From JBBRMY01 sp038230595 (GTDB lineage Bacteria > Bacteroidota > Ignavibacteria > Tepidaquicellales > Tepidaquicellaceae): a stretch of 15,136 nucleotides of DNA. The notes under the pieces are model-generated. The model had not been told where the DNA came from. It saw only the letters and a program-made list of their open reading frames with translations, and did no database searches. This document shows positions 1 to 5,957 of the stretch, in pieces; position 1 is the stretch's first letter, and every line of letters begins with the position of its first letter. Location: positions 1 to 15,136 of the forward strand of contig JBBRMY010000050.1 of NCBI GenBank assembly GCA_038230595.1. The letters are read 5' to 3'. The position numbers and the translations under genes were made by a program.

Positions 1-1
1 A

Positions 2-175
2 AAGGAAGATATTGAAATTATTTTTTTAGATGAAAGATTTACCAGTAAGATCGCTCTCGATAATATTCTTGAATCGGGAATGAGCAAAAAGAACAGAAGA
101 AATAAATCCACCATCGACAGTGAATCTGCCCGCATTATCCTCAATGATTATCTTGAAACTGAAAATAGAAAATAA
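2..175 (+). CDS. ruvX: Holliday junction resolvase RuvX/YqgF, C-terminal fragment
   Basis: This is the last 57 codons of a gene that begins before the window; the reading frame starts at base 2 and ends in TAA. The translation contains LDERFTS near its start, then a G-M-S-K-K-N-R-R-N basic stretch, D-S-E-S-A-R-I-I-L and a terminal LNDYLE. This order matches the C-terminal part of the RuvX/YqgF family: the DER(F/Y)TS strand, a basic loop, and the conserved D-x-x-(A/S)-A-x-x-(I/L)-L helix with its catalytic aspartate. The family has an RNase H-like fold and acts in the cytoplasm, in Holliday junction resolution and/or pre-16S rRNA 5' maturation. The call is firm for the family, but the N-terminal catalytic residues lie outside the window and cannot be checked. 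Confidence 0.85.
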   Translation, partial: KEDIEIIFLDERFTSKIALDNILESGMSKKNRRNKSTIDSESARIILNDYLETENRK

Positions 176-250
176 ATATTTAAACAGAATTATTCCTTCC
201 TGAGAATTGTTATGATGTTAGCAGTATTGATATGAAACTGAACTGAAAAT

Positions 251-886
251 ATGTATCTGATAGAGTTATACAAGCTGATCGAAGAAGGTGAAAATTTACA
301 TATAGAATTTAAAAGGAAATTTTCTACTCCTGAAAAAATTGCAAAGGAAATGATAGCTTTCGCAAATTCAAGTGGAGGCAAAATTATTTTTGGAGTTGAT
401 GATGATAAAACCCTTGTTGGAGTTGAAAGCGAAAAGGGTGAGGTTGAACTTGTAAACACTGCAGCAAAATTTTATTGTGAACCTGAAATTGATTTTACAG
501 TCGATATTGTCTGTATTAAAAATAAAGACCTGTTGATAATTGATATTCCGGAAAGTCCGCTAAAGCCTCACTTTCTTCAGGTTGAAAATGAAGATCCACG
601 GGCATATATAAGACATAAAGATCAGAGCATCCTTGCCTCAAAAGAAACAATAAAAATACTTAGAAATTCTGTAAACGAAGATCTTCCGTTAACCTTGTAT
701 ATCGGAGATATTGAAAAAGCTTTATTCACTTTTCTGGAATTGAATGACAGAATTACTGTTAAAGGTTTTAAAAAGCTGGTTAATATTTCAGAAAGAAGAG
801 CAAGCAGGACTCTGATAAATCTTGTCAGAGCAAATATGATTCGTCATCATTTTATCGGTAGAGAAGATTATTTTACTTTGATCTGA
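251..886 (+). CDS. AlbA_2 (Schlafen-type) domain protein with C-terminal winged helix
   Basis: This 211-residue protein opens with an AlbA_2 / divergent AAA_4-type domain (about residues 1-125). The signature is visible as EGENLHIEFKRKF, then AKEMIAFANSSGGKIIFGVDD and LVGVE, and later the strand pair LLIIDIPES and AYIRHKDQS. Residues about 145-211 (ITVKGFKKLVNISERRASRTLINLVRANMI) look like a winged helix-turn-helix. Proteins of this build are usually annotated as putative DNA-binding or ATP-binding transcriptional regulators; some Schlafen relatives are nucleases. At this length it lacks the large ATPase-like C-terminal region of many longer relatives. It follows ruvX by 75 bp and ends 6 bp from the end of a convergent small gene. 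The start was chosen because AlbA_2 homology begins within a few residues of it; no clear ribosome binding site is seen. The target is unknown. Confidence 0.7.
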   Translation: MYLIELYKLIEEGENLHIEFKRKFSTPEKIAKEMIAFANSSGGKIIFGVDDDKTLVGVESEKGEVELVNTAAKFYCEPEIDFTVDIVCIKNKDLLIIDIPESPLKPHFLQVENEDPRAYIRHKDQSILASKETIKILRNSVNEDLPLTLYIGDIEKALFTFLELNDRITVKGFKKLVNISERRASRTLINLVRANMIRHHFIGREDYFTLI

Positions 887-892
887 TTCCAT

Positions 893-1033
893 TCATCCCA
901 ATAATCCCCACATTGTTCCGGCAAGCACAATTAACCATAATATTCCTTTTATAAGAAAGATCAAAAAAGCAACTTTTCCAATATTTCTTATCCATGGCTT
1001 CTTAAATGCGTTTTTTAAAGCAATATTCATCAT
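893..1033 (-). CDS. Small single-span membrane protein (46 aa)
   Basis: A short minus-strand frame gives 46 residues. It has a basic amphipathic N-terminus containing KNAFKKPWIRNIGK, one hydrophobic stretch from about residue 21 to 43 (VAFLIFLIKGILWLIVLAG and onward), and a short end GLLG. The pattern of a basic W-I-R-x-x-G segment followed by a F-L-I-K-G-(I/L)-(L/I)-W-L membrane helix resembles small membrane proteins I associate with Bacteroidota genomes; the resemblance is from memory and no function is known to me. Two tandem ATGs (1031-1033 and 1028-1030) can start it. Support that it is real: TTGGTA-N18-TATAAT lies just upstream, the frame fills the gap, and it ends 6 bp from the convergent AlbA_2 gene. 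It could be missed by gene finders with a length cutoff. Confidence 0.6.
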   Translation of the reverse strand: MMNIALKNAFKKPWIRNIGKVAFLIFLIKGILWLIVLAGTMWGLLG

Positions 1034-1047
1034 TCAGGACTCATATT

Positions 1048-1077
1048 ATTATAATAGTGACATTTTTAAAATACCAA
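1048..1077 (-). promoter_or_regulatory. Putative sigma-70-type promoter of the 46-aa membrane protein gene
   Basis: On the minus strand TTGGTA (complement of 1072-1077) and TATAAT (complement of 1048-1053) are separated by 18 bp. The predicted transcription start is about 7-10 bp before the first ATG at 1033, giving a very short leader. The -10 match is perfect; the -35 matches four of six positions. In such AT-rich DNA a chance match is possible. Confidence 0.4.
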
Positions 1078-1171
1078 TTAAGTAAAATACTTACAAATTA
1101 AAAGGTCTGTTATATGTTTTGTCAAATCTTTATGCAGGTTTTGTTAGGTATAGAATGAGTATCTTTAAGTT

Positions 1172-2923
1172 ATGGATAATATAATAGAAAAAGAGACGGT
1201 TTTGTTCAGTGATCTGAACCTTTCCGCCCCTGTTATGAAAGCAATAGCAGACCTCGGCTTTGAACAGCCAACACCAATTCAGGCACTATCGATACCCGTA
1301 TTAATGGAAGGAAGAGATGTTTTAGGGCAGGCTCAGACCGGTACAGGAAAAACTGCATCATTTGGAATACCGCTTATCGAAAAAATAACGACAGCTTCAA
1401 AGCTGCCACAGGCTTTAATAATGTGCCCAACCCGTGAACTTGCAATTCAGGTTACTGAAGATCTTGTTCATTATGCAAAATACAGAAAGGAAATTAAAAT
1501 TCTTTCCATTTATGGCGGCCAATCTATCGACCGACAGATCAATTCTCTCAAAGCAGGTGCAAGCATTATCTGCGGAACACCAGGTAGAATTCAGGACCAC
1601 CTCGACAGAGGTACACTTAAAATTTCAGAAGTAAAAACCGTGATCCTTGATGAAGCAGATGAAATGCTTAACATGGGATTTAAGGATGCTATTGAAAAGA
1701 TCTTATCTAATATAAAAGAAAAGCATCAGACTGTTCTTTTCTCTGCCACAATGCCTCCGCCTATAATGAAGCTAACCAAGAAATATCTGGTTGATCCGGT
1801 GGAAGTAAAAATTGTTCACAAAGATCTTACAGTTCCGGGAATTGAGCAATTCTACTATGAAATAAGAGAGAAGGATAAATTAAACCTTTTAAGCTCGCTT
1901 CTTGATATACATCAATACAAACTATCATTGGTTTTCTGTAATACAAAAAGAGGAGTTGATGATCTTGTAGAGCATCTCAGCGCCCGCGGATATACTGCTG
2001 ATGCTCTTCATGGTGATATGAGGCAGCAGCAAAGAGATAAGGTTATGAATAAGTTCAGAAATCAAAAGCTTGATATTCTTGTTGCAACAGATGTAGCTGC
2101 AAGAGGTTTGGACGTTAATGATATTGATGCAGTTTTCAATTACGATTTTGCGCAGGATGAAGAATATTATGTGCACAGAATTGGCAGAACCGGCAGAGCA
2201 GGAAAAAAAGGCTGTTCATACAGTTTTGTAACGGCTAAAGAAATTTATAAGCTAAGAGATATAAAAAAATACACAAACGCTAAAATAGTAAGAATGGAGA
2301 TCCCAACTGAATCAGATGTTGAAACTGCAAAATCAAATAAGTTCTCTGACAGGATTCAAAAGGAAATAAAATCAGAGCAGCTTGGTAAGTATATTAAGAT
2401 GATCGAAGAAATGGTAAATGATGATGTGACTTTGTCTGAGCTTTCAGCAGCATTGCTTAAAATAGTGTATGACAACGAAAGAGCAACATCTCCTCCTCCT
2501 TCAGACTCTTCATCAAGAGACAGGGATAGAGATAGAGGCGGACGTGATAGAGACCGTGGCAGCAGAGGCGGTGACAGAGGTGGCCGTGGTGGAGACAGAG
2601 GCGGAAGAAGCAGTGGTGGTGATCGTGGTGGTCGCAGCAGCGGTGGAGACAGAGGTGGAAGAAAATTTGAAGGCGGGGACAAGAAAAGAAGTTACTCTTC
2701 ATCCGATTCAAAGCCTGATTACAAAAAAGATTTTGTAAAAAAGGATTTTGGAACCGATGATGTTAATAAATTCATAAGCTCATATACTTCTGATGGCGAA
2801 AGACCTAGATCAACAGGAAAGCCTCCTGCAAAGCCCGGATTCAAAAGATCCAGCTCAGGAGTCTCAGGTAATTTTAAAAAGAGCTTTAGTAAATTTGATA
2901 GCACCAAGAAAAAGAGATATTAA
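1172..2923 (+). CDS. deaD: DEAD-box ATP-dependent RNA helicase with RGG-rich tail
   Basis: This 583-residue superfamily 2 RNA helicase acts in the cytoplasm, typically in ribosome assembly, mRNA turnover and cold adaptation. All core motifs are present: Q motif GFEQPTPIQ (29-37), motif I AQTGTGKT (54-61), PTREL (86-90), TPGR (136-139), DEAD (160-163), SAT (191-193), LVFCNTKRGV (253-262), ATDVAARGLDV (305-315) and HRIGRTGR (335-342). Residues about 360-437 resemble the helical dimerisation extension of DeaD/CshA-type enzymes. I see no DbpA-type RNA-binding domain. Instead, residues 449-503 are a low-complexity Arg-Gly-Asp-rich segment with GGDRGGR repeats, followed by a Ser/Lys-rich end. The tail probably binds RNA non-specifically. 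The next gene starts 21 bp downstream and is likely co-transcribed. The symbol deaD is by family; orthology to E. coli DeaD rather than another paralogue is not proven. Confidence 0.93.
   Translation: MDNIIEKETVLFSDLNLSAPVMKAIADLGFEQPTPIQALSIPVLMEGRDVLGQAQTGTGKTASFGIPLIEKITTASKLPQALIMCPTRELAIQVTEDLVHYAKYRKEIKILSIYGGQSIDRQINSLKAGASIICGTPGRIQDHLDRGTLKISEVKTVILDEADEMLNMGFKDAIEKILSNIKEKHQTVLFSATMPPPIMKLTKKYLVDPVEVKIVHKDLTVPGIEQFYYEIREKDKLNLLSSLLDIHQYKLSLVFCNTKRGVDDLVEHLSARGYTADALHGDMRQQQRDKVMNKFRNQKLDILVATDVAARGLDVNDIDAVFNYDFAQDEEYYVHRIGRTGRAGKKGCSYSFVTAKEIYKLRDIKKYTNAKIVRMEIPTESDVETAKSNKFSDRIQKEIKSEQLGKYIKMIEEMVNDDVTLSELSAALLKIVYDNERATSPPPSDSSSRDRDRDRGGRDRDRGSRGGDRGGRGGDRGGRSSGGDRGGRSSGGDRGGRKFEGGDKKRSYSSSDSKPDYKKDFVKKDFGTDDVNKFISSYTSDGERPRSTGKPPAKPGFKRSSSGVSGNFKKSFSKFDSTKKKRY
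2517..2673 (+). repeat. Degenerate tandem repeats encoding the RGG/RD-rich helicase tail
   Basis: This stretch is G-rich compared with its AT-rich surroundings. It first encodes alternating R-D dipeptides and then reiterated D-R-G-G-R units, including two consecutive copies of SSGGDRGGR (residues 480-497 of the helicase). At the DNA level the units vary at third codon positions, so the amino acid pattern is kept better than the nucleotide repeat. Such tracts can change length by slippage or recombination. It also creates long spurious frames on the other strand that should not be annotated. Confidence 0.75.
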
Positions 2924-2944
2924 TAAATTCTTCTAATATTTTTT

Positions 2945-3286
2945 ATGAAAGAAGGTCAGACGGGAAGCGAACCGGTTGTTGTAATAGTTGGGTACAGACC
3001 AAAACCTGAGAAGGTTGAAGATCTTGATCAGCTTACAAGAGAGCATTATCCGATCCTAAAAAAAGAAGGATTGGTAACCGATCGGACTCCTATCGTTATG
3101 AAAGCTTCAGATGGTACTGTCATTGAAGTGTTTGAATGGAAGTCAGCAGATTCTATAGCAGCTGCTCATACTAATGAAGAAGTAAAAAAAATGTGGGATA
3201 GATATTCTGCTTGCTGTGAATTTGTACAGCTTGCAGAGCTAAAAGAATCCACTGATATGTTCGCCGGCTTTAAGCCGTTTGAATAA
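2945..3286 (+). CDS. Small dimeric alpha-beta barrel protein, ABM (antibiotic biosynthesis monooxygenase)-like
   Basis: The 113-residue protein has a first strand VVVIVGYRPKPEK, a helix DLDQLTREHYPILKKEGL, strands TPIVMKASDGTVIEVFEWKS, a helix DSIAAAHTNEEVKKMWDRYSACCE and a last strand FVQLAEL. This is the beta-alpha-beta-beta-alpha-beta order of the ferredoxin-like dimeric barrel shared by ABM-domain and stress-responsive small proteins. The W near the end of strand 4 and the A-H-x-x-x-x-V-K-K-x-W helix are common in this group. No substrate can be deduced; many relatives are orphan proteins without shown monooxygenase activity. It begins 21 bp after the helicase stop and is followed 28 bp later by a strong terminator, so it is likely the last gene of that transcript. 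No signal peptide is seen. Confidence 0.6.
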   Translation: MKEGQTGSEPVVVIVGYRPKPEKVEDLDQLTREHYPILKKEGLVTDRTPIVMKASDGTVIEVFEWKSADSIAAAHTNEEVKKMWDRYSACCEFVQLAELKESTDMFAGFKPFE

Positions 3287-3314
3287 AATATTTTAACAAT
3301 TCTAAGTTATAAAT

Positions 3315-3348
3315 AAAAAACCTGACAGGAACACTTGTCAGGTTTTTT
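3315..3348. terminator. Bidirectional intrinsic terminator (CCTGACAGG / CTTGTCAGG type)
   Basis: A hairpin with arms CCTGACAGG (3321-3329) and CTTGTCAGG (3334-3342), loop AACA and one G-U pair is flanked by six A on the left and six T on the right. It can therefore terminate transcripts from both sides: the helicase-ABM transcript on the plus strand and the toxin gene on the minus strand, whose stop codon begins 2 bp beyond it. A near-identical hairpin lies at 11414-11449. Confidence 0.88.
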
Positions 3349-3350
3349 AT

Positions 3351-3803
3351 TTACAGCAATCTTTTATCCCAGAAATAATCTTCTGCTCTTACTAGCTTTA
3401 CCTTTTTCTTAAAATCTTTGTGAACTGTATTTATAACATAATTAAACTCCTGAGGAATAACTGCAGATGGTACTTTCAGGATCAGGTCTTCAGATTTCCT
3501 GTACCATTCACTTCCCATTCCCTGTAATTGAGTAAAACCTTCAAAGCTTCTCCAGTTTTCCGAAAGTTCCTTTGTCTTAAACTGAATAAAATTATCATCT
3601 TCATCAGGAATTGAAATGACCATTATTTTATAAATAAAATTAGAAAGTATATTTTTTCTGTTCACAACCATTTCTAAAGCTGCTAAAGATCTTGAACCGG
3701 AGCTATACAGTACAAACTCAGAATCCAGATTCCATCTGTTGGCTATTCCTGAAGCAGACAGATCTTTAGAATGCTTTTCAGTAGTGATCCTGAAAACTTC
3801 CAT
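3351..3803 (-). CDS. RES-domain toxin of a type II toxin-antitoxin system
   Basis: The 150-residue protein carries the RES-family hallmarks. An N-terminal VFRI has R5. G-I-A-N-R-W-N follows (residues 19-25), then V-L-Y-S-S with Y33 and S-L-A-A-L-E with E44. The C-terminal block VPSAVIPQEFNYVINTVH contains S113, N125 and H128. Characterised RES toxins (MbcT, ParT) attack NAD+ or use it to ADP-ribosylate a target; the conserved Arg, Tyr, Glu and Ser positions seen here line the active site in that family. The length is normal. The gene starts 2 bp after the antitoxin stop codon, so the two are co-transcribed and probably translationally coupled, with the antitoxin made first. All signature residues are present and nothing suggests a broken gene. 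The exact chemistry (phosphorolysis, hydrolysis or ADP-ribosylation) cannot be told from sequence. Confidence 0.88.
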   Translation of the reverse strand: MEVFRITTEKHSKDLSASGIANRWNLDSEFVLYSSGSRSLAALEMVVNRKNILSNFIYKIMVISIPDEDDNFIQFKTKELSENWRSFEGFTQLQGMGSEWYRKSEDLILKVPSAVIPQEFNYVINTVHKDFKKKVKLVRAEDYFWDKRLL

Positions 3804-3805
3804 AC

Positions 3806-4237
3806 TTAAACGTTATCCCCGTATTCCATTCCTGTGAGCCTGTCATCCAGAAATTTAATTCCTGTTACAGTGTTAAGCATATTGACGGGTTTTTTTCTTC
3901 CGAAAAAGAAATTTTCAGAGTTCAGCCATTCATTGAAGTTTTCAGGAGTTCCGAATACTTCAGTTCCATGCTTAAATAATGATGACAGCATTAGAATTCT
4001 TTCTTTCATGCTATCCTTATATTCGGTATTTGGCTTTCTGTAAGACCTGTATGTTTTAACTGTTATATCAAGCAGCTCGGAAATATTTTCATCATTAAAG
4101 TTCGTCAGTTTTTTTAACTCCGATAAATATTTGTGATCTATTTTTTTTGTTTGCAGTATACCCAGTATTTCACTTTGATTTATTTGCCCCGGAATTAAGT
4201 GGCTGACATATGGACTTATACTTTCTTTTACTTTCAT
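3806..4237 (-). CDS. Xre/MbcA/ParS-type antitoxin (DUF2384)
   Basis: The 143-residue protein precedes the RES toxin, the usual order for RES-Xre pairs. Residues about 34-70 (KYLSELKKLTNFNDENISELLDITVKTYRSYRK) form the Xre-like helix-turn-helix of this antitoxin class. Residues about 78-143 are the DUF2384 toxin-binding domain, recognisable by ERILMLSSLFKHGTEVFGTPENFNEWL, the F-F-F-G-R-K-K-P segment and the terminal TGIKFLDDRLTGMEYG. The antitoxin should bind the toxin through this end, blocking its NAD pocket, and repress its own promoter through the HTH. Two palindromes with the core GTAAATTTAC directly upstream are the likely binding sites. The first 30 residues are less typical; a later start cannot be excluded, but the ATG used sits 14 bp after the predicted promoter's likely transcription start. 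Confidence 0.87.
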   Translation of the reverse strand: MKVKESISPYVSHLIPGQINQSEILGILQTKKIDHKYLSELKKLTNFNDENISELLDITVKTYRSYRKPNTEYKDSMKERILMLSSLFKHGTEVFGTPENFNEWLNSENFFFGRKKPVNMLNTVTGIKFLDDRLTGMEYGDNV

Positions 4238-4257
4238 ATTCAGTTTTACTTAACATA

Positions 4258-4286
4258 AAAATAGGTAAATTTACCCGAACTAACAA
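4258..4286 (-). promoter_or_regulatory. Predicted promoter of the RES-Xre operon with an operator in its spacer
   Basis: On the minus strand TTGTTA (complement of 4281-4286) and TATTTT (complement of 4258-4263) are exactly 17 bp apart. The spacer holds the perfect 12-bp palindrome GGTAAATTTACC (4264-4275). Transcription would begin near 4251, about 14 bp before the antitoxin ATG. A repressor on the palindrome would directly block RNA polymerase, as expected of an autoregulated toxin-antitoxin operon. Confidence 0.55.
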
Positions 4287-4300
4287 GTAAATTTACCTAT
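4261..4300. repeat. Perfect 14-bp inverted repeat: paired operator candidates (or terminator of ftcD)
   Basis: ATAGGTAAATTTAC (4261-4274) and its exact reverse complement (4287-4300) are separated by 12 bp. Each arm is part of its own palindrome: GGTAAATTTACC at 4264-4275 and AGTAAATTTACC (one end base off) at 4286-4297. Their centres are 22 bp apart, about two helical turns, so dimers bound to each would lie on the same DNA face. In minus-strand RNA the pair could also fold into a 14-bp hairpin followed by a short U run, and so might terminate the ftcD transcript. Both roles are compatible. Confidence 0.7.
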
Positions 4301-4326
4301 CCACATTAAACATTCTAAGTTTGTTA

Positions 4327-5946
4327 CTATTCTCTGGAATTGATCTCCTTAATTACTTTAGTACACATTTCCGAAGCTCTTTTCATTAAAGTATCAGCTT
4401 CCTGCGATACCTCTTTATAATATTTTTTATCATCAATTTGCTTCAGATTTATTTCCACATTTTTCATAGCTCCCCAAATTCCTGTCTCGATGCATTTAGC
4501 ACCTACTTCAAGATCACTTTTCGAAGCAATATTTCCATGTTTAGCTACATCCATCAAATAATTCCAGCACTTGTCTGCAGTCTTCATTACATTCAATGGA
4601 ACAGTTATAGCTTTCTTAAGTCCTTCCTGCATTTTTTCGTTTCTGAGATTCTTTTCAGCATCAGTTTTCTTAGGTAATTTCATAGCGATCATATAATCAT
4701 TGAATGCATCTGTATCAGCATCAATCATAGGAATAAGTTCAAGCATAATTGAATTTAAAGGAGCAATAAGTGAACGCATCGTTTTATCCAGGTGTTCAAA
4801 CTTTTTATTTCCAAATGTCATCCAGCCTACCATAGTTCCTAAAGCTGCACCAAGTGATGCTGATAAAGCAGAAACGCTTCCCCCTCCGGGGGCTGAAGTT
4901 CTTGCTCCGACTAGCTCAACAAAATTTCTCACAGTTAGTGACGCCAATGGCTCAGATCTTTTTTCTCCGATCATATATTCTATAATTCTTTTTTCAGGAA
5001 TAAACGGACTGATCGAAGAGAGTCCAAGCCTTTCAACTACTAATTTTATTTTTTGCTTTTCATTAAGGATAAAAAGATCTTCTTTCTGAATATAATATTC
5101 TGCAGCCATAAGCATTGCTTCAAGAGGGATTAACCCCACAAGTTCACTTCCGCAAACAGCAACATTCATTTCTTTTGCATCTTTAACTGCTTCTTCATAT
5201 GCAATGTGAGGGGGAGTAATTTTATAATTATCGAGATTCATTGAGATCTGAGCTAATCCATATTCTTCAACAAACCAGCCAATACCTTTAACAGCTTTCA
5301 GTCTTCCCGGTTCTTTATCGCTTCTTCCTTGTTCACGAATATTAAGCGCAATTCGGTGTGCCTGCTCTTTTGTTCCCAGTATATTTATGTTGTAAGCCAC
5401 AAGAAAAAATCTTGAACCTGTTACAGTTGCTCCTGATCTTTCATTAAATTTTTGCGGACCAAAATCCGGTTTCCATTCGGGCTTATATATTTTTTCACGA
5501 AATCCTTCATATTCTCCTGCTCTGATCTGCTTAAGCATTTTTCTATCAGGATTAGTTGAAGCCTCTTCATAAAGATAGATTGGAATTCCAAGTTCTTCTC
5601 CGACCTTTTTCCCATACTGCTTAGCACATTCAACGCACTCTTCAGTTGTAACATTTGAAACAGGAACAAACGGAACAACATCAACTGCACCCATTCTCGG
5701 ATGCTCACCAGAATGCTTTGACATATCAATAAGCTCAGATGCAGTTTTAGTGAAACGGAAAGCAGCTTCAACAACTTTATCCGGCTCTCCGACAAAAGTA
5801 AATACTGTTCTGTTCGTTGATTTTCCAGGATCAACATCAAGGAGAGTAACGCCGTCTACTGTTCTGACAGCATCAGCGCATTTATTAATTATATTTTCAT
5901 CTCGCCCTTCTGAAATATTAGGAACGCATTCAACAATTTTTTTCAT
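4327..5946 (-). CDS. ftcD: Bifunctional glutamate formimidoyltransferase / formimidoyltetrahydrofolate cyclodeaminase
   Basis: The 539-residue protein has the full two-domain layout of FTCD, and its length is close to the mammalian enzyme (about 541). Residues 1 to about 330 are the formiminotransferase part, with VPNISEGRD (8-16) and SGEHPRMGAVDVVPF (79-93), in which H82 corresponds to the catalytic histidine of the pig enzyme. Residues about 335-539 are the cyclodeaminase, with VGARTSAPGGGSVSALSAS at about 346-364 and a D-A-D-T-D-A-F motif further on. The enzyme transfers the formimino group of N-formiminoglutamate, from histidine degradation, to tetrahydrofolate and then releases ammonia, giving 5,10-methenyl-THF. 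It is cytoplasmic. It lies 11 bp downstream of the methyltransferase gene and is the last gene of that cluster. No other histidine-degradation gene (hutH, hutU, hutI) is in the window. Confidence 0.95.
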   Translation of the reverse strand: MKKIVECVPNISEGRDENIINKCADAVRTVDGVTLLDVDPGKSTNRTVFTFVGEPDKVVEAAFRFTKTASELIDMSKHSGEHPRMGAVDVVPFVPVSNVTTEECVECAKQYGKKVGEELGIPIYLYEEASTNPDRKMLKQIRAGEYEGFREKIYKPEWKPDFGPQKFNERSGATVTGSRFFLVAYNINILGTKEQAHRIALNIREQGRSDKEPGRLKAVKGIGWFVEEYGLAQISMNLDNYKITPPHIAYEEAVKDAKEMNVAVCGSELVGLIPLEAMLMAAEYYIQKEDLFILNEKQKIKLVVERLGLSSISPFIPEKRIIEYMIGEKRSEPLASLTVRNFVELVGARTSAPGGGSVSALSASLGAALGTMVGWMTFGNKKFEHLDKTMRSLIAPLNSIMLELIPMIDADTDAFNDYMIAMKLPKKTDAEKNLRNEKMQEGLKKAITVPLNVMKTADKCWNYLMDVAKHGNIASKSDLEVGAKCIETGIWGAMKNVEINLKQIDDKKYYKEVSQEADTLMKRASEMCTKVIKEINSRE

Positions 5947-5957
5947 ATCGTGTAATA

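Noticed and set aside
1034..1171. The leader before the DEAD-box helicase considered as a cold-shock-type structured 5' UTR.
   Set aside because: No cold-box motif, stable fold or defensible promoter could be seen by eye; RNA folding and start-site mapping would be needed.
2356..2738. Long frames rich in Pro/Leu/Ser or Glu/Val on both strands across the helicase tail.
   Set aside because: They are by-products of the G-rich RGG repeat coding for the helicase; their composition is that of a repeat read in the wrong frame.
5421..5840. A 139-codon minus-strand frame inside ftcD.
   Set aside because: It is a +1/+2 shadow of a clearly homologous gene and shows no domain of its own.
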